Shown: positions 42,950-51,440, counted from the stretch's first letter. The stretch is 64,000 nucleotides of DNA from a virus (IMGVR_UViG_3300023174_000040:248001-312000); one strand, 5' to 3'. The notes: generated by a model not told the origin, from the letters alone. Program-made: numbers and translations.

Positions 42950-44374
42950 ATGAATATTAATGCTAAATTTCTCAACGAAGCGAAGGAGTTAGAAGGTCGT
43001 TGGAAGAAAACCGGCTTGTTGGAGGGCATCGAAGATCGTTACGTCCGATCCACCACAGCTGTTCTTCTCGAGAACCAGAGACTCATCAATGAAGTTTCAA
43101 CCGACACAGGTGATGTTGCTCAATTCAAAAGAATCAGCATCCCACTTGTTCGCAGAGTTTACCCACAGTTGATTGCAAACAAGATCGTCTCGGTCCAGCC
43201 ATTGCTCGGACCAACCGGTCTAGTTTACTATCTCCGTTTTAGATATGGCAGCAACAAGGGTGCTGTCCGTGGAGCCGCTAAGGGCGGATTCCCAGGTGAT
43301 GACGTTAACTCACTACAGCAGTTAGCCGATGGTACAGCCAATCTCGACGTTTTCTACTCTCATCAGTTCGTTCAGAACGAGAGCCATGCTGACGCCGGTG
43401 GCACAACCACAAGTTTCACTGTTGAGCACATTCCAGTTATCGCTGGCACAATGACCGGTACAGTTTATGACGGCAACACAGTTGTCAATACTTTCGTTGT
43501 TTCAGCTGGCGGCACAATGAGTGTCACCGACGTTGGATCACCAAATCCAAAGGTAACAAGTGGTACACTTGATCCTTCAACTGGTGTCGTTAGTCTAACC
43601 TGGAACAGTGATCCAAGTGCCAACACCGTAGTTGTATCATATGAGTACAACATGGAAGGCAACAAGGATATGCCCGAGATCAATCTAGCCATCGAGAGCG
43701 AAGAGATTGCAGCCAAGACTCGTAAACTGAAGGCAGTTTGGAGCTATGAGGCTCAGCAAGATCTACGTTCACAGCACAACCTCGACGCCGAGGCTGAGCT
43801 AACTGCCGTTCTTGCTCAGGAAATCAATCTAGAAATCGACCGTGAAGTTCTAGGTGACCTCCGCAATAACGCCGGTACCGTCAGTGCTTGGGACTATAGC
43901 ACCGCCCTCGGTGATACAGTCAAGGAACGCTACGAGAGTCTATACGTTAAGGTTGTTGAAGTCAGCAACGTAATTCATCGTAAGACACTACGTGGTGGTG
44001 CCAATTGGTTAGTAACAAGTCCAGAAGTTGCTTCAGTATTCGAAACAGCCACAGCCGGTTTCGCTCCAGCTCCTTCAGAGACTTTCACTAGCTCACTCGG
44101 CATCCAGTATGTCGGAACTGTGAACAATCGTTGGAGACTCTACAAGGACCCACTGTTCCCAACAGGTCAAATCCTAATGGGATATAAGGGCGACAGCTAC
44201 ATGGACAGCGGATACTTCTACTGCCCATACGTGCCACTCACCCAGACTCCAGTAGTCCTTGATCCAGATTCCTTCACACCACGTAAGGGTCTGTTAACAA
44301 GGTATGGGAAGAAGTTGCTTAGAGAGGGAGCAAAGTTTTATGCCCGCCTCAACATAGCCAATTTTATCGTGTAA
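42950..44374 (+). CDS. Major capsid protein (T4 gp23-like)
   Basis: The 474-residue protein shows gp23 features: an N-terminal delta-like region, then SIPLVRRVYPQLIANKIVSVQPLLGPTGLVYYLRFRYG, the hallmark of the HK97-fold T4-type capsid protein. An I-N-E site at residues 46-48 (RLINEVSTD) is a likely gp21 cleavage point, analogous to L-T-E at Glu65 in T4. An inserted beta domain with VEHIPVIAGTMTGTVYDG (about residues 160-235) resembles a segment of the baseplate protein at 915-4226 and is probably an Ig-like surface insertion. Codon use is markedly more GC-rich than in most neighbours, as expected for the most abundant protein. Confidence 0.92.
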   Translation: MNINAKFLNEAKELEGRWKKTGLLEGIEDRYVRSTTAVLLENQRLINEVSTDTGDVAQFKRISIPLVRRVYPQLIANKIVSVQPLLGPTGLVYYLRFRYGSNKGAVRGAAKGGFPGDDVNSLQQLADGTANLDVFYSHQFVQNESHADAGGTTTSFTVEHIPVIAGTMTGTVYDGNTVVNTFVVSAGGTMSVTDVGSPNPKVTSGTLDPSTGVVSLTWNSDPSANTVVVSYEYNMEGNKDMPEINLAIESEEIAAKTRKLKAVWSYEAQQDLRSQHNLDAEAELTAVLAQEINLEIDREVLGDLRNNAGTVSAWDYSTALGDTVKERYESLYVKVVEVSNVIHRKTLRGGANWLVTSPEVASVFETATAGFAPAPSETFTSSLGIQYVGTVNNRWRLYKDPLFPTGQILMGYKGDSYMDSGYFYCPYVPLTQTPVVLDPDSFTPRKGLLTRYGKKLLREGAKFYARLNIANFIV

Positions 44375-44400
44375 TTTTACACCATAATTTGCAAAACAAG

Positions 44401-44438
44401 AACCCTGTGGTCGAAAGATCACAGGGTTTTTTTATTTT
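44401..44438 (+). terminator. Strong rho-independent terminator after the capsid gene
   Basis: AACCCTGTGGTC - GAAA - GATCACAGGGTT is a 12-bp stem (one G-U) with a GAAA tetraloop, followed by TTTTTATTTTT. It is a textbook intrinsic terminator 26 bp after the capsid stop codon and separates head genes from the homing-nuclease block. Confidence 0.9.
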
Positions 44439-44460
44439 TAGAGACTAGAGCAAAATTCTA

Positions 44461-44508
44461 TTGCGTGTAATTTTATTTAATGATACTATACTGATATAGG
44501 AGAACAGC
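44461..44508 (+). promoter_or_regulatory. Possible promoter before the zinc-finger gene
   Basis: TTGCGT (44461-44466) lies 17 bp before TACTAT (44484-44489), overlapping TATACT. ATAGGAG follows 7 bp before the ATG. Because a strong terminator lies just upstream, a promoter is needed here and this is the best candidate. Confidence 0.4.
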
Positions 44509-44874
44509 ATGTATCAAATTAAATGTCCTGACTGTGGCGAGGAAAGAACTGTGAAGGCTAAAAAGAAATGGATGAAGAATGAGCCTCCATTTTTAAAGAT
44601 ATGTAAAAGTTGTTGCCAGATAGGTAAAGAAAAAACTCCAGAGTGTCGTGCAAAACTTTCTGAGGCTGTAAAAGCCATTCAAACAGAAGATGTCATTAAT
44701 AAAAAGAGTCAATTTATGAGAGATCATCCTGAAATCTGGGAGAATAATCTTATTTTTGGATACTCAGCAGGATGGAATAAAGGCCTAAAGATGCCGAAAT
44801 CATCAGAAGACAAAAAACAAAAAATATCAGAGTCGATGAAAAACACACTCGAAGAGAAAAAGAAAAACAAATGA
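44509..44874 (+). CDS. Zinc-finger, NUMOD-like protein associated with homing nuclease
   Basis: The 121-residue protein begins with a zinc ribbon (IKCPDCGEERTVKAKKKW...LKICKSCC, four Cys). It carries a NUMOD3-like motif (GWNKGLKMPKSSEDKKQKISESMK), a DNA-binding element of phage homing endonucleases. No catalytic domain is present, so it is either a nuclease specificity fragment or a remnant of a split HNH gene. It overlaps the next, nuclease-like gene by 4 bp, suggesting they work together. Confidence 0.6.
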   Translation: MYQIKCPDCGEERTVKAKKKWMKNEPPFLKICKSCCQIGKEKTPECRAKLSEAVKAIQTEDVINKKSQFMRDHPEIWENNLIFGYSAGWNKGLKMPKSSEDKKQKISESMKNTLEEKKKNK

Positions 44875-46004
44875 ATATCGAAGAATTTGAAATTAAATAC
44901 GGAGAATATGGCTTTAGAGACAAAATCTCTATATTTTGCAGCACTGAAGGCTGTGAAAATCATATGTTAACAAATAAAGACTCGGCTGTCAGAAATATAA
45001 AAAAGCATGGAACATTCAAGTGCAGAACTTGTTGTTACACAGAGGACGGAAAAAAAAGAATATCAGAGTCTACATCTTATAAACGTTCGCCAGAAACATG
45101 CAGAAAAATGGCAGAAGCAAAAATAGCTTTTTATCTTACCGAGGAAGGAAAGAAACTTAAGAAGAAACTCTCTGTGCTGACGGCGGAAAACCATTCAGTA
45201 CATAAATATGATAAGTCCAAAAGAAGAGGAGTGTTTGAATCTAAAAAAACGGGCAGGAAACTTTCCTATGATTCTTCATATGAGCTCAGGCTTTGCTGGC
45301 TCTTGGACTCCGATGAGACAGTATTAGATTTTGAAACTCAACTAGGATTTCAAATAAACGGAAGAGGTAGATGTTTAGATTGTCTCGTGACTTACAAAAG
45401 TGGTAGGAAAAAAGTAATTGAAATGAAGCCTAAACAAAGAATAGATGAGTTTAAAAATCAAATAGAAGATACCAAAGAATATGCTAATCAAAATAATTGG
45501 GACTTTCAATTAATGACAGAAGACGATTTAGGAATGAACTATAAGCAGATTAGATTATGGGCAGATGATTATAGAACAGAGAATACCGGAATTGATTATC
45601 ATGAATATAGAAAAGAAAATAATAGAAAAAAAGCCAAAAAACACTATCACGAAAAAATAGCTTTAGATAAAGTTAATGTTTATTGTGAATATTGTAAAGA
45701 AAATCATTCTGTTTTAAAGAAAAGCCATGATAGTAATATAAAAAGAAACGGAAAATACATCTGCGAAAAAGAAGGTGGGCACATATCAGGAAGTAAGCCT
45801 AAACCACATTTGATTAAAGAAAATCCTTATGCAAAGGAAGGCAAAAAGCAATGTAAAAAGTGCAACGAAATTAAATTTTTTGAACTTTTTAATAAAGATA
45901 AGTCGAGAAGAGATGGATATAGAGAGTATTGCAAAGATTGCGAATCAATTAAACAAAAAGAAAAGTATAAGAAATCTAGGTCAGAGAAACCTACCGCTGA
46001 TTAA
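44871..46004 (+). CDS. Homing-endonuclease-like protein with PD-(D/E)XK (TnsA-like) core
   Basis: The 377-residue product has an N-terminal zinc finger (CSTEGCENHM ... FKCRTCC), a central PD-(D/E)XK core (about residues 135-215) and C-terminal zinc clusters (VYCEYCKENHS, CKKCNEIKFFELFNKDKSRRDGYREYCKDC). The core shows Glu in SYELRLCWLLDSDE, Asp in GRCLDCLVTYKSG and E-x-K in KVIEMKPKQ, the arrangement seen in TnsA-like and some phage homing nucleases. It sits right after the capsid gene, a classic insertion site, and is coupled to the preceding zinc-finger gene. Selfish gene mobility is inferred. Confidence 0.7.
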   Translation: MNIEEFEIKYGEYGFRDKISIFCSTEGCENHMLTNKDSAVRNIKKHGTFKCRTCCYTEDGKKRISESTSYKRSPETCRKMAEAKIAFYLTEEGKKLKKKLSVLTAENHSVHKYDKSKRRGVFESKKTGRKLSYDSSYELRLCWLLDSDETVLDFETQLGFQINGRGRCLDCLVTYKSGRKKVIEMKPKQRIDEFKNQIEDTKEYANQNNWDFQLMTEDDLGMNYKQIRLWADDYRTENTGIDYHEYRKENNRKKAKKHYHEKIALDKVNVYCEYCKENHSVLKKSHDSNIKRNGKYICEKEGGHISGSKPKPHLIKENPYAKEGKKQCKKCNEIKFFELFNKDKSRRDGYREYCKDCESIKQKEKYKKSRSEKPTAD

Positions 46005-46103
46005 AAATCAAAAAACGGAATCGAAACCATCAAGTACATCGGACAAAATTGGTAGAAAAATAGTTTTCAAGCATATATAAATTATCTTATTTTAGGAGTT
46101 ATT

Positions 46104-46571
46104 ATGAAGAGTTTTAATGAATGGCTAAACGAGAACTATCCACAACAACAAGGTTTTGTAGCCACCAAACAACCAGCTCAAGGTGGATCCAATACTGATC
46201 CCCGATTAAAAGATGCATTTGTAAAGGCTATAGGCGAAAGCAGACAAAGATTAAAAGAACTGGAAAGAGTTGTAGGTTCAAGTCAAAATCAAGCTAAACC
46301 AGATGTTCTTTTAGATCATATAAAAAGAAACTTTAAAATGGTAGCAGAAGATTTAATGCCTTTTGATAGAAAGATTACTTTTGCAAATAACGTTGAATTT
46401 AGAATAATGAACTCTGCTCTTGGTACTATAGTTGGTGATTTAAGAAGCAATGTTGCACCACAGTGGGTAGTTAATGACGTTAAACAAGGCGCCTACAATA
46501 AAATTGTAGAATACATCACTGGCCTAGAGAGCGAATTAGCAAATTATTATAAATTATCTCAACAATCTTAA
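46104..46571 (+). CDS. Protein with capsid-targeting sequence
   Basis: The 155-residue product begins MKSFNEWLNENYPQQQG, with L-N-E at residues 8-10 as a gp21 cleavage candidate, followed by a helical domain (RLKELERVVGSSQNQAKPDVLLDHIKRNF). A good AGGAG site and a TATAAAT-like box (TATATAAATTATC) lie upstream. It probably is an internal head protein. No other family recognised. Confidence 0.55.
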   Translation: MKSFNEWLNENYPQQQGFVATKQPAQGGSNTDPRLKDAFVKAIGESRQRLKELERVVGSSQNQAKPDVLLDHIKRNFKMVAEDLMPFDRKITFANNVEFRIMNSALGTIVGDLRSNVAPQWVVNDVKQGAYNKIVEYITGLESELANYYKLSQQS

Positions 46572-46578
46572 GTTTATT

Positions 46579-46680
46579 GAAGGCATCCGGCGTAGCAAAA
46601 AATAGGGGATGGTGTCGAGATTGCCTTCTTCATCTGCGTTGGTGAAGAGTGGCGGCGATAGATCCACAGTGTAAATTATA
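46579..46680 (+). ncRNA. Possible structured intergenic RNA
   Basis: The gene-free stretch is noticeably GC-richer (about half G+C) than its AT-rich surroundings. GAAGGCA (46579-46585) pairs with TGCCTTC (46622-46628); CTTCA (46628-46632) pairs with TGAAG (46643-46647); GTGG (46649-46652) pairs with CCAC (46664-46667). No tRNA T-loop or known riboswitch motif is visible. Strand is uncertain. Low confidence. Confidence 0.3.
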
Positions 46681-46685
46681 ATATT

Positions 46686-47087
46686 ATGAGCAAACAACCA
46701 ATGAATCTTGAGAATCTGCCTGGGTACCTGGACTCTCTTAGAAAAAGTGGAGGGACAGACGAAGATCTTGTTGTTGACATGGGAAGAATAGTGGACTCAC
46801 CAAAGTCTTCAGTAAATTGGTTTAATCCTCTCTTATTTGCACTCACTTTTTGTTTATTTTTAATTGTTGGCGTTTCATATAATAGTTCTTCAGAGAGTGT
46901 TATGGTTGTTTTAGACAACCCAGATAGTATCTCAGAAATGGTATCGGCCAGTGGAGGAACTGTTGTTAGTGTTAAACAAAACCCTGCTGGAGGCTATGAA
47001 GTTAAGATAGAAAAACTAAAGAATGTTAAGTCTTTTATTGAGAGTTTACGCAAAAACAAAGACGTTAAAAAGGTAGAGAAAATTTAA
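46686..47087 (+). CDS. Single-pass membrane protein of unknown function
   Basis: The 133-residue protein has a soluble N terminus, one transmembrane helix (about residues 48-66, FNPLLFALTFCLFLIVGVSY) and a C-terminal alpha/beta domain (VMVVLDNPDSISEMVSASGG...NKDVKKVEKI) with a ferredoxin-like pattern. The gene ends 21 bp before the tRNA on the same strand. It may be an inner-membrane effector or superinfection-exclusion protein; this is only a guess. Confidence 0.5.
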   Translation: MSKQPMNLENLPGYLDSLRKSGGTDEDLVVDMGRIVDSPKSSVNWFNPLLFALTFCLFLIVGVSYNSSSESVMVVLDNPDSISEMVSASGGTVVSVKQNPAGGYEVKIEKLKNVKSFIESLRKNKDVKKVEKI

Positions 47088-47099
47088 TTATCTACTAAT

Positions 47100-47342
47100 T
47101 TAGTTCGTGCGGGATTGACATAACGGCCGTGTGCAAGCCTTCCAAGCTTGAAAAACGAGTTCGACTCTCGTATCCCGCTTTTCACTTTTAGGAATTTCCA
47201 TATAAATCAAAGCAGCAAGGAATGCGGTGGCTTTCATGACCTTATAAGCCTTATACAAAACAGCGACTATAGATAAAATCTTTATTTTAGCACCTTTGTT
47301 TCTGGCACGCTCTTCGTTTAAAAAATCTAAAAAATCTCTCAT
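47100..47342 (-). CDS. Small protein with targeting-like N terminus, antisense to tRNA
   Basis: The 80-residue frame starts MRDFLDFLNEERARNKG, matching the shared targeting peptide with an L-N-E site (residues 8-10), then a hydrophobic segment (IKILSIVAVLYKAYKVMKATAFLAALIYM). The final 25 residues (RDTRVELVFQAWKACTR...) are only the antisense translation of the tRNA-Gly, so the tRNA may have been inserted into, and replaced, the original C terminus. The gene's reality is moderately uncertain. Confidence 0.4.
   Translation of the reverse strand: MRDFLDFLNEERARNKGAKIKILSIVAVLYKAYKVMKATAFLAALIYMEIPKSEKRDTRVELVFQAWKACTRPLCQSRTN
47109..47179 (+). tRNA. tRNA-Gly (anticodon UCC)
   Basis: A complete 71-nt cloverleaf can be drawn. 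The acceptor is GCGGGAT/ATCCCGC, the D arm ACAT/GTGT with AACGGCC loop, the anticodon arm CAAGC/GCTTG with loop CTTCCAA (anticodon TCC, 47141-47143), the variable loop AAAA, and the T arm ACGAG/CTCGT with loop TTCGACT. Discriminator T; CCA is not encoded. It reads GGA/GGG codons, frequent in AT-rich phage genes. Confidence 0.95.
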
Positions 47343-47373
47343 ATTTGCTTTGTTAAATTACACTTCTAGCCAT

Positions 47374-47838
47374 TTACGCATGAGTTGGAGTTGGTGTTGG
47401 AGTACTACGAGTTGGAGTTGGAGTAACTGTGCGAGTTGGAGTTGGAGTAACTGTGCGAGTTGGTGTTGGTGTTGGTGTTGGTGCCATGCAAACCCCGCTT
47501 ACGCAGGTATATCCTGCTGGACAAGCGTTTCCACAACTTCCGCAATTACTTTCATCGTTTGTTAAATTAACGCAAACACTATCACAGAGGGTTTCCGAGT
47601 TAGAACAATCTCCTCTTGCTTCAACAAATTCACTTGGAATAATTTGGGCTAAGTATTCTCCTCCATCAGATACCGTTATTACTTCTCCATCTTTTTTGGA
47701 AACAATCTTTTTTCCATCATAATCAACCATATTTAAAGTTCTCTGAATACTGTTTCCGTTTAATATAGCTGTATCTAATCCGCCTTCCGAGGCTAGGTTT
47801 TTGAGTAATGGGCTGAGTTCTAAATTTGAGTCTGACAT
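47374..47838 (-). CDS. Hypothetical protein with Cys-rich repeat and PTPT tail
   Basis: The 154-residue protein has an N-terminal alpha/beta part with DGEYLAQIIPSEFVEA-like strands. A Cys-rich segment follows (SNSETLCDSVCVNLTNDESN, CGSCGNACPAGYTC) of the kind seen in secreted proteins of myxobacteria and planctomycetes. A Thr/Pro repeat tail (PTPTRTVTPTPTRTV...) ends the protein. The tail resembles linkers in other fibre genes here. It has an AAAGGAA site and is probably a small appendage protein. Confidence 0.5.
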   Translation of the reverse strand: MSDSNLELSPLLKNLASEGGLDTAILNGNSIQRTLNMVDYDGKKIVSKKDGEVITVSDGGEYLAQIIPSEFVEARGDCSNSETLCDSVCVNLTNDESNCGSCGNACPAGYTCVSGVCMAPTPTPTPTRTVTPTPTRTVTPTPTRSTPTPTPTHA

Positions 47839-47899
47839 GTTTGTTATTCCTTTATGTTTGTTGGTATGACTTATATAGTATTGTTTATAAAATAATTGA

Positions 47900-50233
47900 T
47901 CAGGGAGCCACTGTTGTGGTTGTGGGAGCCACTGTTGTTGTTGGGGCCGTCGTGGTGGTTGTCACCGGTGCAGCAGACACAACCTTTGAAGGATACGAAT
48001 AAAGCATCTGTGAACAGACCGTTGATGCAGGAATCCATGCTCCCTTCTTTGATGATCCGCTTAGTACTCCTGCTTTTAACTTAGTACCTGGATCAATGAA
48101 CTTCCAAGTCGAACATCCACAAGAATTTAAAGTGGATCCTATTTTTAAATCTTTATTATGCTTCAAACATCTTATATTAGTGTTACAAATAGTGCTACCA
48201 CAAGATTTAGGTTCTTCCGCTACAATAATAAAAGGCTCAGTTATGGTATCTAAGAATTTTTGTGCTACATCCCCCATTTCAGATGTCATCATCTGACTTC
48301 CGTCGAGTTTAGACATTATTATAGAATATATTTCTTTTCTGTCGCCTATTCCATCAATTGCATGATCGTCATAATTTGTTGATTCGTCATAAAGATGAGT
48401 AATTCCATCGCTGTTGCCTGGAACGATTATTAAATGAGTGGGCGCTACTTCCTCTTGTGCTGCTTCTACGGTCTTAGCAAACACAGTGTAATCATTCGAT
48501 CCAGATATTATTGATAAAACAGCCACTGAATAACTAGTTCCTCCGTCTGCGCCAATATCTCCAGTTATACTAAATTGAGTAATGTCTATATTTGTAGCCA
48601 CTAAAACAAACATACCAGGATACATGGAAGTGAAATATTGACTTCCTTCTCCGAAATAATCTGTTCCGTCTTCTATTGTGCTGTCGAAATATATTGGTGA
48701 ATAAATATTCTTTGAAGCACCTCCTGCTGCCCATTGAGGACCAAAAGAAACTTCATTGGGCATCTGGGTGTGGGTGGAAGGAATGGAAAGATCATAATCT
48801 ACTTCATCTTCTTTAATATCATCATAGATTTGAGTTAGATTGGTATTAAAGAAATTACCGCCATCATACATATCAAATCCGCCATCATCAATACCGGTTA
48901 CTAATGGCATATATTCGGATCCAAAGGATCCTGGGGCTCCTGATGAATTTAATTTAACATAGTATCTTTTTGGTTTAATAAAATATCCACCAATCCATAT
49001 ATCGCCAGAAGATACTTGATATATATCATTTACTGATGGGTAGTATGAATTATTATCTATTTGATTACTAGATCGATTATTTCCATAGAAATCATTTGCT
49101 CCACCAAAAGAACTGTCTAGTGATCCATCTGAATTAATTTTACAGATGTTATTTCTAACTGATGGTGTGTCTCCGGGATATCCGAAAGCATTGAAATTAC
49201 CACCAACAATCATTTTTCCATCATCTAAAAGTTCAATCTTTGTTATATAGGGAGGATAGAAATTTTCCTCACCATAATATCCAGCTGGGATGTAGTAAGC
49301 AATTCCAGGATTTTGTGCTCCTTGTGCGTCTAAACCAAAAGATGTATCTATATAGCCATTTTCATTTATTCTACATATGCTATATAGTGTTGTGGTTATT
49401 CCAGTATCTGAGATTACACTAAAATTTCCGCCCACTATTATCTTATTATCATCTTGAACCGCAACTGTTTTCAAGAAACTCTCGTTATTGAAAGCGGGGG
49501 GAATAAACGTATCATCTTCAATCCATGTTGAAGTTCCACTATCATATACATATCTGATAATATGTTTATCTTCTAAATTATATCCTACTGCAATTAATCT
49601 TTCCTCAGAGTCTATTGCAACATCATATACTGCGTCAAAGTTAGAGTTTGCTTCTATCGGGACTTGAGTTCCATCATCATTTAGGATCATAATTCTAGAA
49701 GTGAACCGGCCAGCCACTACCGAAGTATTGTCACTTAAGGCTAGAATTTTATTCACAACTCCATCTATTGCGCCATTTAATGTAGAATCAAAACTGGCGT
49801 CAAAGACACCATTTGAATCAAATTTGGCAATATAGTGTGAAGTTTGTGTTGTAATAGATCCGTCTACAGAATGATTGTAGAACCAACCACCTAATAATAT
49901 TTTTCCATTAGGTTGGACGGCAACAGTGTAGATAGAATCACTAAATCTTATGGCGGGAAATGTTTCATCTCGGACACCGTTTTGGCTTATTTTCAATACC
50001 TCTGAGTAGCAACATTCCCAGTTAGCATCTGGTATTCCGTCTACAAACCCTTCTCCGGCCAAAAGCATATCTCCATCATCATGCTGGGTAATGCTATTCA
50101 CTCTACTAGTGTTACATTGACAACTTATGTAGTTTTCAACTTCATCTGTGAAATAATTCAGATCCGGTGCCATTGCAGTTATTTCTGCGTGATCAGAATT
50201 TAGCCTATCTAGTGCGTTCTGTATGTTCAACAT
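47900..50233 (-). CDS. Delta-60-repeat beta-propeller appendage protein
   Basis: The 777-residue protein begins with a helical N terminus (MLNIQNALDRLNSDHAEI) and then carries about seven to eight delta-60 repeats (approximately residues 55-430) of the form VAVQ.(N/D)GKIL(L/V)GG.F and I.KFDSNG..D.SF, which fold into a beta-propeller. The C-terminal half is beta-rich with a CNTNIRCLKHNKD cysteine cluster and ends in TTTTTAPTTTVAPTTTT. It has an AAGGAG site. It is probably a receptor-binding or decoration protein. Confidence 0.7.
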   Translation of the reverse strand: MLNIQNALDRLNSDHAEITAMAPDLNYFTDEVENYISCQCNTSRVNSITQHDDGDMLLAGEGFVDGIPDANWECCYSEVLKISQNGVRDETFPAIRFSDSIYTVAVQPNGKILLGGWFYNHSVDGSITTQTSHYIAKFDSNGVFDASFDSTLNGAIDGVVNKILALSDNTSVVAGRFTSRIMILNDDGTQVPIEANSNFDAVYDVAIDSEERLIAVGYNLEDKHIIRYVYDSGTSTWIEDDTFIPPAFNNESFLKTVAVQDDNKIIVGGNFSVISDTGITTTLYSICRINENGYIDTSFGLDAQGAQNPGIAYYIPAGYYGEENFYPPYITKIELLDDGKMIVGGNFNAFGYPGDTPSVRNNICKINSDGSLDSSFGGANDFYGNNRSSNQIDNNSYYPSVNDIYQVSSGDIWIGGYFIKPKRYYVKLNSSGAPGSFGSEYMPLVTGIDDGGFDMYDGGNFFNTNLTQIYDDIKEDEVDYDLSIPSTHTQMPNEVSFGPQWAAGGASKNIYSPIYFDSTIEDGTDYFGEGSQYFTSMYPGMFVLVATNIDITQFSITGDIGADGGTSYSVAVLSIISGSNDYTVFAKTVEAAQEEVAPTHLIIVPGNSDGITHLYDESTNYDDHAIDGIGDRKEIYSIIMSKLDGSQMMTSEMGDVAQKFLDTITEPFIIVAEEPKSCGSTICNTNIRCLKHNKDLKIGSTLNSCGCSTWKFIDPGTKLKAGVLSGSSKKGAWIPASTVCSQMLYSYPSKVVSAAPVTTTTTAPTTTVAPTTTTVAP

Positions 50234-50287
50234 ATTGCTCCTTTGTGTATAAATTTATATATTATACAATATGTTGAATTTTAAGTT

Positions 50288-50500
50288 TTATTCATCTTTT
50301 TTAAGGGTAAGACTTCCCGAAGAAAAGAACATCTCATATATTCTTGAACAACACCTTTGTGGTGTCCATTTTAAACTATAGCAATTTTTTATTAATGATT
50401 TTATATCTTTATTGATATCTAATACATCGCCCATTGGAGTATATGGATATTCCAAGTTCCAATATTTTAAAACACTTCTTATGTAAAAATACTCTTCCAC
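50288..50500 (-). CDS. Small hypothetical protein (GTG start)
   Basis: A 70-residue frame beginning with GTG (MEEYFYIRSVLKYW) and ending in a Lys/Asp tail. Its composition (SLIKNCYSLKWTPQRCCSRIYEMF) looks like a real small globular or metal-binding protein (two adjacent Cys), but there is no recognised family. It lies between the ncRNA terminator and the propeller gene, same strand. Confidence 0.4.
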   Translation of the reverse strand: MEEYFYIRSVLKYWNLEYPYTPMGDVLDINKDIKSLIKNCYSLKWTPQRCCSRIYEMFFSSGSLTLKKDE

Positions 50501-50514
50501 AAACTAAAATAGTA

Positions 50515-50565
50515 AAATTAAATAAAAAAAGCCGGTTGAAACCATTTCTAGTTTCAACCGGCTTT
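50515..50565 (-). terminator. Strong terminator of the large minus-strand RNA
   Basis: AAAGCCGGTTGAAAC and GTTTCAACCGGCTTT form a perfect 15-bp stem with an 8-base loop (50528-50565). On the minus strand it is followed by TTTTATTTAATTTT, so termination is of minus-strand transcripts. The plus-strand side has no U-run (AGTAG). There is no protein gene directly upstream on that strand, which points to an RNA gene. Confidence 0.9.
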
Positions 50566-51383
50566 AGTAGATAGAAGAAGTTTACGATCCACTCATATAC
50601 AGAGGAATGAATCGTATAAAATAGTCCGTCACTTTAACAGCAGTTCCTATAGGTCTCCTCTACCATTGGATGTTTTTCATCCACCGTTTTACCTATATGT
50701 GACAGTCGTAGTCCGTTCGCCACTCATATTTCTTTTAAAGCTAAACTACCCACAAAATATCACCTGTTACCAGTGACCCCTTTGGTGGTTGATCTAACAA
50801 TATCTGGATTTACTCGTACCGAACATTCACCACAACACTCTCATTTGTTTAACGTGTTTGAGCCAACACGTCGTTTCTAGGGTTGTTTTTGCTTTTCAGC
50901 ACCCAGACTCAATATCACTATTCACCGTCGCCACGGTTGCTCCATAATAAAATAGAGGGGTTGTTAAAGACACTGCCAGTCTCCTTAACTTATCCCGTGA
51001 TACTAAGAGGACCGCTACATTTGATTTCAGTGGGATAGTCTTTCTCAAGACTAATGCGTTCCCAAATTCCTCAACGTCGTTAGTTCTGACTTCTTGTCTT
51101 TAAAAATTATTTCTAATTTTTAAATTTATACAAGTCAAACATCCTCTTACCGAAGCCCACCACAAAGTTCCGACAAAAAATCCCCCTTGATTTTTTAGTT
51201 CAAGGTTTCTTCTTTATCGTATACTACCTCTTTTTGCCTCTCAGCAAACTAGTAATATCCCAACCCTTCTTTTCACGGATTAGGCTTTTGAGATCGTGGA
51301 AGCATTTCTGTTTCCATCGATTGTCCTTGTGGCTTAATTTTTTCGCCAACACATTTCAGTGCTAGCAAGGACTTTGTTTCAAA

Positions 51384-51396
51384 TTGTCAAAGAGCA
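51384..51396 (-). promoter_or_regulatory. boxA antitermination element, rRNA-like
   Basis: On the minus strand the sequence TGCTCTTTGACAATTT matches the rRNA leader boxA of enteric bacteria (TGCTCTTTAACAATTT) in 15 of 16 positions. It lies about 40-50 nt after the predicted transcription start, the usual place. boxA recruits NusB/NusE to keep RNA polymerase from terminating on long untranslated RNAs, which suits a structured ncRNA of 0.9 kb. Confidence 0.75.
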
Positions 51397-51440
51397 AGTT
51401 TTTTCTTCAACTCATCATTTCCGACGTCGTTGATGGGCTC

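Larger units (their letters stand above)
50515..51434 (-). ncRNA. Candidate large structured ncRNA (about 0.9 kb, GOLLD/ROOL-like size)
   Basis: There is no credible long reading frame in this stretch. It carries many perfect hairpins on the minus strand: a 12-bp stem at 50583-50616, nested TATAGGT/ACCTATA and GTCAC/GTGAC closing stems around a TGGATG/CATCCA hairpin (50620-50710), ACGTGTT/AACACGT (50852-50871), TAGTCTT-GAGA-AAGACTA with a GNRA loop (51036-51053), and CCTTGA/TCAAGG (about 51184-51207). An rRNA-type promoter and boxA lie at its 5' end and a perfect terminator at its 3' end. Giant ornate RNAs of this size occur in phages near tRNAs (GOLLD, ROOL); the tRNA-Gly here is 3.3 kb away. 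Identity with either class is not shown. Confidence 0.7.

Noticed and set aside
45829-46080. Overlapping plus-strand frame at the end of the homing nuclease gene
   Set aside because: It overlaps the zinc-cluster coding region of the better supported gene and has no ribosome binding site or family.
46579-46650. Possible second tRNA
   Set aside because: A 7-bp acceptor-like pair exists, but the enclosed 36 bases cannot form D, anticodon and T arms and there is no TTCRA loop.
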